From positions 1 through 31,870 of the forward strand of contig UQFL01000019.1 in NCBI GenBank assembly GCA_900540305.1: a stretch of 31,870 bases of DNA, read 5' to 3'. Below are positions 15,495 to 23,724 of this stretch, piece by piece (the stretch's first letter is position 1; each line of letters opens with the position of its first letter). Below the pieces are notes generated by a model. The model saw nothing but the letters and a program-made list of their open reading frames with translations, ran no database searches and had not been told where the DNA came from. This DNA comes from an uncultured Oscillospiraceae bacterium. GTDB lineage: Bacteria; Bacillota; Clostridia; Oscillospirales; Acutalibacteraceae. The translations under genes and the position numbers were made by a program.

Positions 15495-15992
15495 TCAGAT
15501 TTCTTTAAGCTTTTCCTGAAGAGCCTTGTCCTTTTCAATAACAGCCTGAGCCATTTCTTTTCTCATCTGCTGAAGCTTTGAGGAAAGCTCATCATCAGCA
15601 ACTGCAAGAATTTCAGCCGCAAGAAGAGCAGCGTTCTTTGCAGCGTTAACGCCTACTGTGGCAACCGGAATTCCGGGAGGCATCATAACGGTTGCAAGCA
15701 TTGCGTCCATACCGTCAAGCACCTTTGCAGAACACGGAATACCGATAACGGGAAGAGTTGTAGATGCCGCAAGAACTCCTCCGAGGTGAGCAGCCATACC
15801 GGCAGCGGCAATGATTACGCCAAAGCCGTTTGAAGCAGCGTTTTCAGAAAACGCCTGCGCCTCTTTAGGAGTGCGGTGAGCGCTCATAACCCTTACTTCA
15901 GTTTCGATACCGAGCTCTTTAAGCTGTTTGATAGCCGGTGTAACAATCGGCAAATCGCTGTCTGAGCCCATAATGATTGCAACTTTTTTCAT
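15495..15992 (-). CDS. purE: N5-carboxyaminoimidazole ribonucleotide mutase (class I PurE)
   Basis: Moves the carboxyl group of N5-CAIR to give CAIR. The 165 residues carry the class I signature: MGSDSDLP near the start, VMSAHRTPKEA with the catalytic His, AAAGMAAHLGGVLAA, and GIPVATVGV. PurK would be expected elsewhere to supply N5-CAIR, as none is here. The chosen ATG is 8 bases behind AGGAGG; a TTG two codons earlier is less well placed. It is the first gene of the purE-M-N-O-D operon. Confidence 0.97.
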   Translation of the reverse strand: MKKVAIIMGSDSDLPIVTPAIKQLKELGIETEVRVMSAHRTPKEAQAFSENAASNGFGVIIAAAGMAAHLGGVLAASTTLPVIGIPCSAKVLDGMDAMLATVMMPPGIPVATVGVNAAKNAALLAAEILAVADDELSSKLQQMRKEMAQAVIEKDKALQEKLKEI

Positions 15993-16021
15993 TATCAATA
16001 CCTCCTGATTTTATGAATAAT

Positions 16022-16056
16022 ATTTTACATTATAAGCGGCTTTTTTTCAATAGCAA
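16022..16056 (-). promoter_or_regulatory. Predicted promoter region of the pur operon
   Basis: Two overlapping sets on the minus strand: TTGCTA (16056-16051), 16 bases, perfect TATAAT (16034-16029); and TTGAAA (16050-16045), 17 bases, TAAAAT (16027-16022). Either would start about 25-35 bases before purE. I see no purine riboswitch in the short leader. Confidence 0.6.
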
Positions 16057-16100
16057 AAGCAAAAAAAGCAGTAAACGGGCGATTTATGAAAATGGCAAAA

Positions 16101-16129
16101 GAAAAAGGAACACCTTTCGGTGTTCCTTT
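16101..16129 (-). terminator. Terminator of the ribosomal protein supercluster
   Basis: An 11-bp perfect stem (AAAGGAACACC with GGTGTTCCTTT) around a GAAA tetraloop on the minus strand, running into TTTTTC. It lies 19 bases past the rplQ stop and separates that cluster from the pur operon. Confidence 0.92.
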
Positions 16130-16147
16130 AATTATATATATTATATC

Positions 16148-16489
16148 TTAAACAAGCTCAATAAAGCACATTTCTGCTGCGTCACCGCGACGAGGGCCTG
16201 TTTTGATAATACGGCAATAACCACCGTTTCTGTCTTCATACTTAGGAGCAACTTCATCAAAAAGCTTCTTAACAACATCTTCCTTAGTAACATAAGCAAG
16301 AACCTGTCTTCTTGATGCAAGTGTATTTTCCTTACCGAGAGTAATCATTTTCTCGGTCATAGCACGAACTTCCTTTGCTCTGGTAACGGTTGTTTCAATT
16401 CTGCCGTTTTCTAAAAGATGAGTTACCATTCCTCTGAGCATAGCCTTTCTGTGGTCAGTAGGTCTGCCCAATTTTCTGGTACCTGGCAT
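16148..16489 (-). CDS. rplQ: Ribosomal protein bL17
   Basis: Large-subunit protein near the peptide exit tunnel. The 113 residues begin MPGTRKLGRPTDHRKAMLRG and include the family stretch VTHLLENGRIETTVTRAKEVR; the C-terminus has YCRIIKTGPRRGDAAEM. It is the last gene of the cluster, 14 bases after rpoA, and is followed by a terminator. Start ATG follows GGAGGG. Confidence 0.98.
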   Translation of the reverse strand: MPGTRKLGRPTDHRKAMLRGMVTHLLENGRIETTVTRAKEVRAMTEKMITLGKENTLASRRQVLAYVTKEDVVKKLFDEVAPKYEDRNGGYCRIIKTGPRRGDAAEMCFIELV

Positions 16490-16503
16490 AGAAATTCCCT
16501 CCT

Positions 16504-17460
16504 TTAGTCGTCTTCATGACTAAGTGAGAAACCAAGTGAAGCAAGTTTTGCTATAACTTCGTCAAGACTCTTGCGTCCGAGGTTTCTGACTTTCATCATA
16601 TCTTCTTCGGATTTTCCGATCAAATCTTCTACTGTATTAATACCTGCTCTCTTGAGGCAGTTGAAAGAACGAACTGAAAGGTCAAGCTCTTCAATAGTCA
16701 TTTCGAGTACCTTTTCTTTTCCGTCTTCATCCTTTTCAACCATAATCTCCTGGTTGCCAACCTCTTCTGAAAGGTCAACAAAGAGCTTGAGATGGTCGTT
16801 GAGGATTTTAGCTGCAAGTGAAGCAGCCTCATCGGCGGGAATAGTTCCGTCTGTTTCAACATCGAGAACAAGCTTATCAAGGTCTGTCTGCTGTCCTACA
16901 CGGGTGTTCTCAACAGTGTAATTAACCTTGAGAACAGGGGTATAAATGGAGTCGATTGCGATTGTGCCGATGGGCAAATCCATAAGCTGCTTATTTCTGT
17001 CGCAGGGAACATATCCTCTGCCGCTGTCAGCAGTAAGCTCCATAACAACCTCTGCGCCTTCATCAAGATAAGCAATATGAAGGTCAGGATTAAGAATCTC
17101 TACATCAGAGCCGTGCTCGATATCACCTGCGGTGATTTCGCCCTCACCGTTTGCTTTAATGTAAAGTGTTTTCTGGCTTTCGTCATGTATTTTAAGAACA
17201 ACATTCTTAAGATTGAGAACAATCTCTGTTACATCTTCTTTAACATGAGGAATAGTTGAGAATTCGTGTAACACACCATCGATCTTAACGGAAGTGATAG
17301 CATAGCCCGGAAGAGATGAAAGAAGAACTCTTCTCATGCTGTTTCCGAGAGTTGTGCCGAAACCTCTTTCAAGCGGTTCAACAACAAATCTGCCTACGCT
17401 TCTGCTTCCCTGTGTAGATAAATCTACTATCTCGATATTCGGCTTATCAATTTCAATCAT
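16504..17460 (-). CDS. rpoA: RNA polymerase alpha subunit
   Basis: Assembly platform of RNA polymerase and contact for UP elements and activators. The 318 residues hold the N-terminal dimerisation domain (about 1-230, with VEPLERGFGTTLGNSMRRVLLSSLPG) and, after a linker, the C-terminal DNA-binding domain (about 248-318, with LDLSVRSFNCLKRAGI, VEDLIGKSEEDMMKVRNLG and RKSLDEV). Both are complete. It lies between rpsD and rplQ as usual. Confidence 0.99.
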   Translation of the reverse strand: MIEIDKPNIEIVDLSTQGSRSVGRFVVEPLERGFGTTLGNSMRRVLLSSLPGYAITSVKIDGVLHEFSTIPHVKEDVTEIVLNLKNVVLKIHDESQKTLYIKANGEGEITAGDIEHGSDVEILNPDLHIAYLDEGAEVVMELTADSGRGYVPCDRNKQLMDLPIGTIAIDSIYTPVLKVNYTVENTRVGQQTDLDKLVLDVETDGTIPADEAASLAAKILNDHLKLFVDLSEEVGNQEIMVEKDEDGKEKVLEMTIEELDLSVRSFNCLKRAGINTVEDLIGKSEEDMMKVRNLGRKSLDEVIAKLASLGFSLSHEDD

Positions 17461-17515
17461 TTAAAAGCCTCCTAAATAAAATTTTGTTGCACTAAATAAC
17501 AGAAATGATTAACTA

Positions 17516-18142
17516 TTATTTAGAGTAGAACTCAACAATCAAATGCTCTTCAACAGGAGTTTCGATTTCTTCTCTCTCAGGAGCTCTTAAAACCTTTACT
17601 TCCATAGCATCTTTGTTTGCTTCCATCCACATCGGAACGGGGCGAGAACCATTGCTTTCAACGAGATTTTTGAACTCATCAGTTGTCTTGCTTGTTTCTT
17701 TAACAGCAACAACATCGCCTGCTGAAAGAAGGTATGACGGAATGTCAACCTTTGTTCCGTTAACAGTGAAGTGAGCGTGATTTACAAGCTGACGAGCCTG
17801 AGCTCTTGAGCTTGCGAAACCAGCTTCATAAACAACATTATCTAAGCGGCTTTCACAAATCTGAAGAAGATTTGTACCGGTAACGCCGGCTTTTCTTTCT
17901 GCCATAAGGAAATATTTATGGAACTGACCCTCAGCTATGCCGTAGTAACGACGAGCGCTCTGCTTAGCGCGGAGCTGAAGACCGTATTCAGAAGTCTTTT
18001 TACGATTTTGACCATGCTGGCCGGGTGCATAAGAACGGCGCTCCAATGCACATTTACCTGTATAGCATCTGTCTCCCTTAAGGAAAAGCTTCTTTCCTTC
18101 ACGGCGGCAAAGCTTACAAGCAGGTCCTGTATATCTTGCCAT
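17516..18142 (-). CDS. rpsD: Ribosomal protein uS4, zinc-binding form
   Basis: Primary 16S rRNA binder that nucleates 30S assembly and, in many bacteria, represses its own operon. The 208 residues begin MARYTGPACKLCRREG and continue to a second cysteine pair CYTGKC, so this is the C+ zinc-ribbon form. The S4 RNA-binding domain (about 98-160) includes SRLDNVVYEAGFASSRAQARQLVNH. Located between rpsK and rpoA. Confidence 0.98.
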   Translation of the reverse strand: MARYTGPACKLCRREGKKLFLKGDRCYTGKCALERRSYAPGQHGQNRKKTSEYGLQLRAKQSARRYYGIAEGQFHKYFLMAERKAGVTGTNLLQICESRLDNVVYEAGFASSRAQARQLVNHAHFTVNGTKVDIPSYLLSAGDVVAVKETSKTTDEFKNLVESNGSRPVPMWMEANKDAMEVKVLRAPEREEIETPVEEHLIVEFYSK

Positions 18143-18164
18143 ATCAAGTAACCTCCATTAAAAA

Positions 18165-18560
18165 CTATACGCGGCGTCTCTTAGGCGGACGGCAGCCATT
18201 ATGCGGGATAGGAGTAACATCTTTAATAAGAGTAACCTGCAGACCAACTGTCTCCAATGCTCTGATTGCAGACTCACGGCCGGCACCCGGTCCCTTAACA
18301 TAAACTTCAACAGTTTTCAAACCATGCTCCATAGCAGCCTTAGCAGCTGTTTCTGCTGCAGTCTGAGCAGCGAAAGGAGTAGATTTTCTTGAGCCCTTAA
18401 AGCCCATTTCACCTGCTGATGCCCAGGAAATTGCGTTACCCTGCATATCAGCGATGGTTACGATTGTGTTGTTGAAGGTTGACTGAATATGAACTGTACC
18501 ACGCTCAATATTTTTCTTCTCACGACGCTTGTGTGAAGTTGTGGTCTTTTTGATAGCCAT
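18165..18560 (-). CDS. rpsK: Ribosomal protein uS11
   Basis: 30S platform protein contacting the mRNA exit region. The 131 residues include HIQSTFNNTIVTIADMQGN, ASAGEMGFKGSRKSTPFAAQ and the C-terminal VTPIPHNGCRPPKRRRV, all family hallmarks. GGAGG sits 11 bases from the ATG, a rather long spacing shared with rpsM just upstream. Confidence 0.98.
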   Translation of the reverse strand: MAIKKTTTSHKRREKKNIERGTVHIQSTFNNTIVTIADMQGNAISWASAGEMGFKGSRKSTPFAAQTAAETAAKAAMEHGLKTVEVYVKGPGAGRESAIRALETVGLQVTLIKDVTPIPHNGCRPPKRRRV

Positions 18561-18581
18561 ACTTGTTGTTTCCTCCTACAA

Positions 18582-18950
18582 TTATTTCTTCTTGTTTGCT
18601 ATGGTCTTTTTAGGACCTTTTCTTGTGCGGGCATTGTTCTTAGAAGTCTGACCTCTTACGGGGAGACCCTTTCTGTGACGAATGCCGCGATAGCAACCGA
18701 TTTCTATAAGTCTTTTGATATCGAACGCAACATCTCTGCGAAGGTCACCTTCAACAGTTACGTTCTTTTCAATGTAATCACGAATTTTAGAAACTTCATC
18801 CTCAGACAAATCTCTGCAGCGAGTGTCCGGATTAATTCCTGTTGCTTCGATAATCTGAGTAGCAGTAGTTCTGCCGATACCGAAAATGTAGGTAAGGCCG
18901 ATTTCTACTCTCTTATCGTTTGGTAAGTCAACACCTGAAATACGTGCCAT
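18582..18950 (-). CDS. rpsM: Ribosomal protein uS13
   Basis: 30S head protein making the inter-subunit bridges and contacting P-site tRNA. The 122 residues start MARISGVDLPNDKRVEIGLTY and contain a helix-two-turn-helix with LRRDVAFDIKRLIEIGCYRG, then the basic tail RHRKGLPVRGQ...TRKGPKKT. First 30S gene of the alpha-operon-like block, following rpmJ by 32 bases. Confidence 0.98.
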   Translation of the reverse strand: MARISGVDLPNDKRVEIGLTYIFGIGRTTATQIIEATGINPDTRCRDLSEDEVSKIRDYIEKNVTVEGDLRRDVAFDIKRLIEIGCYRGIRHRKGLPVRGQTSKNNARTRKGPKKTIANKKK

Positions 18951-18982
18951 TTTACAGTTTACCTCCGATTATTAGTTCAGGA

Positions 18983-19096
18983 TTAGCCCTGACGCTGTTT
19001 ATGCTTTGGATTTTCACAGATAACCATTACTTTTCCATTGCGCTTAATAACTTTGCATTTGTCGCAAATTTTCTTAACAGAAGGTCTTACTTTCAT
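18983..19096 (-). CDS. rpmJ: Ribosomal protein bL36, zinc-binding form
   Basis: The smallest 50S protein, 37 residues read directly from the minus strand: MKVRPSVKKICDKCKVIKR at the N-terminus, then a C-terminal half with VMVICENPKHKQRQG. Cys11, Cys14, Cys27 and a His near 32-33 form the zinc site, so this is the C+ paralogue. The ATG follows GGAGG by 8 bases. It lies between infA and rpsM, its standard place. Confidence 0.98.
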   Translation of the reverse strand: MKVRPSVKKICDKCKVIKRNGKVMVICENPKHKQRQG

Positions 19097-19115
19097 TTGA
19101 ATATCCTCCTTTATA

Positions 19116-19334
19116 TTACTTTGAGCGCCAAATTATACGACCCTTAGTTAAGTCGTACGGTGACATCTCAATTGTTACCTTATCACCGGGAAGAATTCTG
19201 ATATTGTTCATACGAAGCTTTCCGCTGATATGGGCTGTAATGATGTGGTCGTTTTGAAGTGAAACCTTAAAAGTTGTGTTAGGCAATACCTCAACCACGG
19301 TACCTTCAACTTCTATCATATCTGACTTGGACAT
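19116..19334 (-). CDS. infA: Translation initiation factor IF-1
   Basis: An OB-fold protein of 72 residues that binds the A site of the 30S during initiation. Typical sequence: MSKSDMIEVEGTVVEVLPN, then ISGKLRMNNIRILPGDKVTIEMSPYD. ATG follows GAGG by 7 bases. The gap to map upstream (90 bases) holds no gene, although many Firmicutes carry a small KOW-domain gene there. Confidence 0.99.
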   Translation of the reverse strand: MSKSDMIEVEGTVVEVLPNTTFKVSLQNDHIITAHISGKLRMNNIRILPGDKVTIEMSPYDLTKGRIIWRSK

Positions 19335-19379
19335 CGTTTTACCTCGCTGAGTCTATACGAATAAGATGTTTTATTTTAT

Positions 19380-19408
19380 CTGGAATCACATCGCGGCGTA
19401 ATCGCCAG
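19380..19408 (-). other. Hairpin in the map-infA gap
   Basis: On the minus strand CTGG pairs with CCAG and ATTAC with GTGAT around a GC-rich loop. No T-run follows. The rest of the 90-base gap is AT-rich with no convincing promoter or gene. Confidence 0.35.
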
Positions 19409-19424
19409 CAATTGATTAAACTAT

Positions 19425-20174
19425 TCAGATTTTTGTCATTATAACGGGACCGTTTGAAGTTATCGCAACAGTGTGCTCGAAATGAGCTGAAAGCTTGCCG
19501 TCTGCGGTAACAACAGTCCAACCGTCTGAAAGTTGTTTTACCTTATAGGTTCCCTGATTGATCATCGGTTCAATTGCCAATGTCATTCCGGGTAACAGTC
19601 TGATACCACGCCCTTCGTGTCCGAAGTTGGGTACACTTGGATCTTCATGAAGCTTTGTTCCAACGCCGTGACCTACGAAATCACGAACAACTCCGTATCC
19701 GCGCTCTTCGCAATAAGTCTGAACGGCATGGCCGATATCGCCGATTTTGTTGCCAGGCACAGCCTGTTCGATACCTTTGTAAAGGCTCTCTCTGGTTGTG
19801 TCAATCAGCCGCTTTGCCTCGGGAGAGCAAGTCCCTGCAACAAATGTGGCAGCATTGTCGCCGTTATAGCCATTCTTTGCGGCACCCAAATCTATGCTGA
19901 CTATATCACCCTCCTGGATGATACGGTCTTTTTTCGGAATACCGTGGATAACTTCATTATTTATAGATATACATGCGGTAGCAGGAAAATCATACAAGCC
20001 GAGAAAATTTGGAACCGCCCCTCTCTTTTTAATAAGATTATAAGCGATTTTATCTATTTCCTTTGTCGAAACGCCTGGCTTAACAGCCTCTCCTGCCACC
20101 ATTAATGCTTCAGCAGAAATTTCGCAGGCTTCTTTCATAAGCTCAAGTTCTCTGCTGCTTTTAAGCACTACCAT
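19425..20174 (-). CDS. map: Methionine aminopeptidase, type I
   Basis: Removes the initiator methionine from new proteins. The 249-residue pita-bread enzyme shows the five metal ligands: two Asp in VSIDLGAAKNGYNGDNAATF, His in FVGHGVGTKLHEDP, Glu in LAIEPM and Glu in SAHFEHTVAIT. There is no N-terminal zinc-finger extension, so it is the bacterial type Ia. The ATG at 20174 follows GGAGG by 6 bases, which lies in the last codons of adk; a longer in-frame extension is rejected. Confidence 0.98.
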   Translation of the reverse strand: MVVLKSSRELELMKEACEISAEALMVAGEAVKPGVSTKEIDKIAYNLIKKRGAVPNFLGLYDFPATACISINNEVIHGIPKKDRIIQEGDIVSIDLGAAKNGYNGDNAATFVAGTCSPEAKRLIDTTRESLYKGIEQAVPGNKIGDIGHAVQTYCEERGYGVVRDFVGHGVGTKLHEDPSVPNFGHEGRGIRLLPGMTLAIEPMINQGTYKVKQLSDGWTVVTADGKLSAHFEHTVAITSNGPVIMTKI

Positions 20175-20175
20175 G

Positions 20176-20808
20176 TTAATCCTCCAATGCTTTAAAGACG
20201 AGTGCGGTAGTATCCGCAACCTCTTCCTGACCTTCAACAACTACAAGCTTTCCGAGATTCTGATAGAAATCCTTAAGAGGCTCTGTCATCTCATGATACT
20301 CTTTAAGTCTTGCAATTACTGTTTCGGGAGCATCGTCTTTACGCTGAACAAGCTCACCGCCGCAGGCGTCACAAACGCCTTCAACAGCGGGCTTTTTATA
20401 AAGCATGTGATATGAATTTGCACATTTAGCACAAACTCTGCGGCCTGACATTCTTGCGGTGATTTTTTCATCAGGAACTTCAATATCAAGAACCTTATCA
20501 ATCTCCACTCCCATATCCTCAAGCGCCTGAGCCTGAGGAATGGTACGCGGAAAACCATCAAGAATGAATCCGTTTTCACAGTCTTTTTCCTTAAGTCTGT
20601 CCTTAATAATTCCTATAACAACATCATCGGGAACAAGCTGGCCTGCCTCCATATAGGATTTAGCCTTGAGACCCATTTCAGTACCGTTCTTGAGAGCTGC
20701 ACGAATAATGTTGCCGGTTGAAATTGCGGGAATATTATACTTTTCAACAATTTTTTCTGCCTGAGTACCTTTACCGGCACCGGGCGCACCGAGAAGTATT
20801 AATTTCAT
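20176..20808 (-). CDS. adk: Adenylate kinase, zinc-LID form
   Basis: Balances ATP, ADP and AMP in the cytoplasm. The 210 residues have the P-loop GAPGAGKGTQAEKI (about 7-20), the AMP-binding region with STGNIIRAALKNGT, FILDGFPRTIPQAQAL, and a LID domain with two cysteine pairs (CAKC and CDAC) that bind zinc as in Gram-positive enzymes. It lies between secY and map as in most Firmicutes. Confidence 0.98.
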   Translation of the reverse strand: MKLILLGAPGAGKGTQAEKIVEKYNIPAISTGNIIRAALKNGTEMGLKAKSYMEAGQLVPDDVVIGIIKDRLKEKDCENGFILDGFPRTIPQAQALEDMGVEIDKVLDIEVPDEKITARMSGRRVCAKCANSYHMLYKKPAVEGVCDACGGELVQRKDDAPETVIARLKEYHEMTEPLKDFYQNLGKLVVVEGQEEVADTTALVFKALED

Positions 20809-20824
20809 AATTTCTGCCTTTCAA

Positions 20825-22174
20825 TTAATCAAGGAAGCCTTTGTAGTGACGCATCATCATCTGTGATTCAAGCTGACGAACTGTTTCAAGGGCAACACCG
20901 CACATAATGATGATTGATGTACCGCCGAGGCTTACTGAGAAGCCACCGTCAGAACCGCCCTCTGTAAGAGGCGGAATTGCTGCGTCGCAGATAAGTGACC
21001 ATACTATCGGAAGAAGAGCAACTACGGAGAGCATAAGCACACCGATGAGAACAAGTCTCATAAGCACTCTCATAATGTAATCCGAAGTGGGTCTGCCCGG
21101 ACGAATACCGGGGATTGCGCCGTTGTTTTTACGAAGATTGTTTGCCATTTCAATTGGGTTGTACTGAATTGTACTGTAGAAATAAGCAAAGAATATGATA
21201 AGAACGAAATACATTCCTGCATACCACCAAGAATCACCCTGGAACGCATTAAAGAATTTCTCCCAGAATGTTCCCTCATACTTATCAGAAGATATAAACA
21301 TCTGAACAGTACCGGGAAGTGAAAGAATTGATGATGCGAAGATGATGGGAAGTACGCCGCTCATATTGATTTTAATCGGCATATGAGTTGACTGACCGCC
21401 ATACTGCTTTCTGCCGACAACTCTCTTAGCATACTGAATGGGAAGTCTTCTCTCAGCGTTATCCATAAATACAATGTAAACTATCATAAGAAGGAATACA
21501 ATGAAGATAGCGGGAACGAGGAAGTTATAAACCATTCTTCCTGTATCGAGATACTGGAGATACTGCTTGATAATTGTCGGGAATCTTGAAACGATACCTG
21601 CGAAAAGGATAATTGAAATACCGTTTCCGATACCGTCAATACTGATCTGCTCGCCGAGCCACATGATTACTGCGGTACCTGCTGTAAGAACAAGGATAAT
21701 AACTATCGCCTGGAAAACAGCAGCAAAACCTGTGAAATCATTGCCCGAAGCGTCTGTCATAAGATAGCCGTTTGCACGAAGGAAGAAGAAATATGCAAGA
21801 GACTGAAGAAGTCCAAGTGCAACCGTTACAAAACGAGTGATTGAAGCAATCTTCTTTCTGCCCTCTTCGCCTTCCTTACTGAGCCTCTCAAGCGGTGCAA
21901 TAGCTACCGTGAGAAGCTGCATAATAATTGAAGCGTTGATATACGGGGTAATGGACATTGCGAAAATTGTGCCGTAAGTGAATGCACTACCCGTCATAAG
22001 GCTTAAATAAGTTAATATTGTATTACCTTTACCAACATTGATTTCATCAACAATGTTGAGGAACGGCACGGGAATAACTGACCCAATTCTGAAAATCAGA
22101 ACTATAAATGCCGTAAAAAGTATCTTCTTTCTAATATCAGGTACTTTCCAAGCGTTTATGATGGTCTTTATCAT
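20825..22174 (-). CDS. secY: Protein translocase subunit SecY
   Basis: Channel subunit of the SecYEG export machine in the cytoplasmic membrane, with ten predicted helices over 449 residues. Typical parts: the N-terminal WKVPDIRKKILFTAFIVLIF, FRIGSVIPVPFLN, the cytoplasmic loop KQYGGQSTHMPIKINMSGVLP, and the C-terminal LESQMMMRHYKGFL. It is a little longer than the usual 430 because of a Gly/Ser-rich outer loop (LTEGGSDGGFS, about 400-412). The ATG abuts the rplO stop, and its GGAGGTG lies inside the end of rplO, so translation is probably coupled. Confidence 0.98.
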   Translation of the reverse strand: MIKTIINAWKVPDIRKKILFTAFIVLIFRIGSVIPVPFLNIVDEINVGKGNTILTYLSLMTGSAFTYGTIFAMSITPYINASIIMQLLTVAIAPLERLSKEGEEGRKKIASITRFVTVALGLLQSLAYFFFLRANGYLMTDASGNDFTGFAAVFQAIVIILVLTAGTAVIMWLGEQISIDGIGNGISIILFAGIVSRFPTIIKQYLQYLDTGRMVYNFLVPAIFIVFLLMIVYIVFMDNAERRLPIQYAKRVVGRKQYGGQSTHMPIKINMSGVLPIIFASSILSLPGTVQMFISSDKYEGTFWEKFFNAFQGDSWWYAGMYFVLIIFFAYFYSTIQYNPIEMANNLRKNNGAIPGIRPGRPTSDYIMRVLMRLVLIGVLMLSVVALLPIVWSLICDAAIPPLTEGGSDGGFSVSLGGTSIIIMCGVALETVRQLESQMMMRHYKGFLD

Positions 22175-22618
22175 TTAAAGCACCTCCACCGTGCCACCTG
22201 CAGCTTCAATTTTTGCCTTTGCAGCAGCGCTTACTGCGCTTACTTTAACTGTTAAAGCCTTGGTTAATTCACCGTTAGCAAGAACCTTAACACCGTCAAG
22301 CTCCTTCTTGATAAGTCCGCAAGCTTTAAGGCTTTCTGCATCAACAGTAGCGTTAGCTTCAAACTTTTCCTCAAGAGAAGCAAGATTTACAACAGCATAT
22401 TCTGTACGGAAAATGTTGTTGAAACCTCTTTTGGGAACTCGTCTCTGAAGAGGCATCTGACCGCCTTCAAAGCCCGGATTACGGCTGTAACCTGAACGAG
22501 CCTTAGCACCTTTGTGACCCTTGCCGGCAGTTTTGCCCTGACCTGAGCCAGCGCCGCGTCCGATTCTCTTTACAGCTTTCTTTGAGCCTTCAGCAGGAGA
22601 AAGTTCATGTAATTTCAT
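22175..22618 (-). CDS. rplO: Ribosomal protein uL15
   Basis: 50S protein of 147 residues. It begins MKLHELSPAEGSKKAVKRIG, continues with the Gly-rich RGAGSGQGKTAGKGHKGAKA that reaches into the rRNA, and has GFEGGQMPLQRRVPKRGF. I chose the ATG 8 bases behind GGAGG rather than a GTG three codons earlier that is part of the ribosome binding site. Confidence 0.97.
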   Translation of the reverse strand: MKLHELSPAEGSKKAVKRIGRGAGSGQGKTAGKGHKGAKARSGYSRNPGFEGGQMPLQRRVPKRGFNNIFRTEYAVVNLASLEEKFEANATVDAESLKACGLIKKELDGVKVLANGELTKALTVKVSAVSAAAKAKIEAAGGTVEVL

Positions 22619-22633
22619 CGTCTGCACCTCCTC

Positions 22634-22813
22634 TTATGCTTCTTCAATCTCAACAAGGTGAGAAATCTTTTTGATTTTACCCTGAGTCTGATCATTATTC
22701 GGCTGAACTGTTACATTGCCGATTTTACGAAGACCGAGTGAGTGGGCGGTGGCAATCTGATCTTTCTTGACACCGATTAAGCTCTTGGTGAGTTTGATTT
22801 TAATATCTGCCAT
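22634..22813 (-). CDS. rpmD: Ribosomal protein uL30
   Basis: Small 50S protein of 59 residues: MADIKIKLTKSLIGVKKDQI, then AHSLGLRKIGNVTVQPNN. The ATG follows GGAGGG by 8 bases; an open frame continuing 28 codons upstream into rpsE is not the gene. Standard place between rpsE and rplO. Confidence 0.97.
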   Translation of the reverse strand: MADIKIKLTKSLIGVKKDQIATAHSLGLRKIGNVTVQPNNDQTQGKIKKISHLVEIEEA

Positions 22814-22826
22814 TATTCCACCCTCC

Positions 22827-23327
22827 TTAGTCAAATATCTTCTTAACTGATTTGCCGCGGATTGCAGCAACTTCTTCAGCAGAACGAAGCTTTGCAAGAC
22901 CGTTCATTGTTGCTCTTACAACATTGTAGGGGTTGTTTGATCTGATAGCCTTTGTACGGATATCTGAGATACCAACTGTTTCTACAACTGCACGAACAGG
23001 GCCGCCAGCGATAACGCCGGTACCTTTCGGAGCGGGCATAAGAAGAACTTCGCCGGCACCGAACTTACCTTTAGCCTCGTGAGGAATTGTTGTTCCTCTT
23101 AAAGCAACCTTCATAACATTCTTCTTTGCATCTTCGATACCCTTGCGGATAGCATCGGGAACTTCGCCTGATTTACCAACGCCGAAGCCAACGAGGCCGT
23201 TGCCGTCGCCGACAACTACGAGTGCTGAGAACTTATAAATACGGCCGCCTTTAACGGTCTTTGATACACGGTTGATAGTTACAACTCTTTCTTCAAGTTC
23301 CATTGAAGATACGTCAATCTTTGCCAT
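22827..23327 (-). CDS. rpsE: Ribosomal protein uS5
   Basis: 30S protein that supports decoding accuracy and the mRNA entry channel. The 166 residues have a double-stranded-RNA-binding-like N-terminal domain (ELEERVVTINRVSKTVKGGR, VGFGVGKSGEVPDAIRKG) and the C-terminal domain with GTGVIAGGPVRAVVETVG. The ATG follows GGAGG by 10 bases; an extension of 14 codons upstream is rejected as non-homologous. Confidence 0.97.
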   Translation of the reverse strand: MAKIDVSSMELEERVVTINRVSKTVKGGRIYKFSALVVVGDGNGLVGFGVGKSGEVPDAIRKGIEDAKKNVMKVALRGTTIPHEAKGKFGAGEVLLMPAPKGTGVIAGGPVRAVVETVGISDIRTKAIRSNNPYNVVRATMNGLAKLRSAEEVAAIRGKSVKKIFD

Positions 23328-23346
23328 AAAGTATTTTCCTCCTTCG

Positions 23347-23706
23347 TTAGAACTTAAGTCCGCCTTCACGAGCGCCGTCTGCTACTGCAGCAACGCGTCC
23401 GTGATAAACGTAACCGCCACGGTCAAATACGCATTCTTCAATGCCCTTTGCCTTAGCTCTTTCTGCCAATTTCTTACCAACAGCCTTAGCTGCCTCTACA
23501 TTACCGCCGTAAGCAGTAAAGTCTTTTTCAACTGTTGAAGCCTGTGCAAGTGTAACGCCTGCAACATCGTCGATAAGCTGAACGTAGATATTGCTGAGGG
23601 AGCGATATACGTTAAGTCTTGGACAATCAACAGTACCTGAAATTTTTCCGCGTACTCTCTTATGACGCTTCTGTCTTGCTTTGTTAGCATCCTGTCTTGA
23701 AACCAT
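23347..23706 (-). CDS. rplR: Ribosomal protein uL18
   Basis: 50S protein that binds 5S rRNA together with uL5. The 119 residues have a basic N-terminus (ANKARQKRHKRVRGKISGT), RLNVYRSLSNIYVQLIDD and the C-terminal CVFDRGGYVYHGRVAAVADGA (split in the protein around 92-112), ending AREGGLKF. Length is normal. Confidence 0.98.
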   Translation of the reverse strand: MVSRQDANKARQKRHKRVRGKISGTVDCPRLNVYRSLSNIYVQLIDDVAGVTLAQASTVEKDFTAYGGNVEAAKAVGKKLAERAKAKGIEECVFDRGGYVYHGRVAAVADGAREGGLKF

Positions 23707-23724
23707 TGTAATTCACTCCTTCCT

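Noticed and set aside
16022..16056. Purine riboswitch or PurR box before purE
   Set aside because: The leader is only about 25-35 bases and contains neither the conserved riboswitch core nor a recognisable paired operator.
19617..20105. A 162-codon plus-strand open frame inside map
   Set aside because: It is antisense to all the conserved methionine aminopeptidase motifs and shows no start signal.
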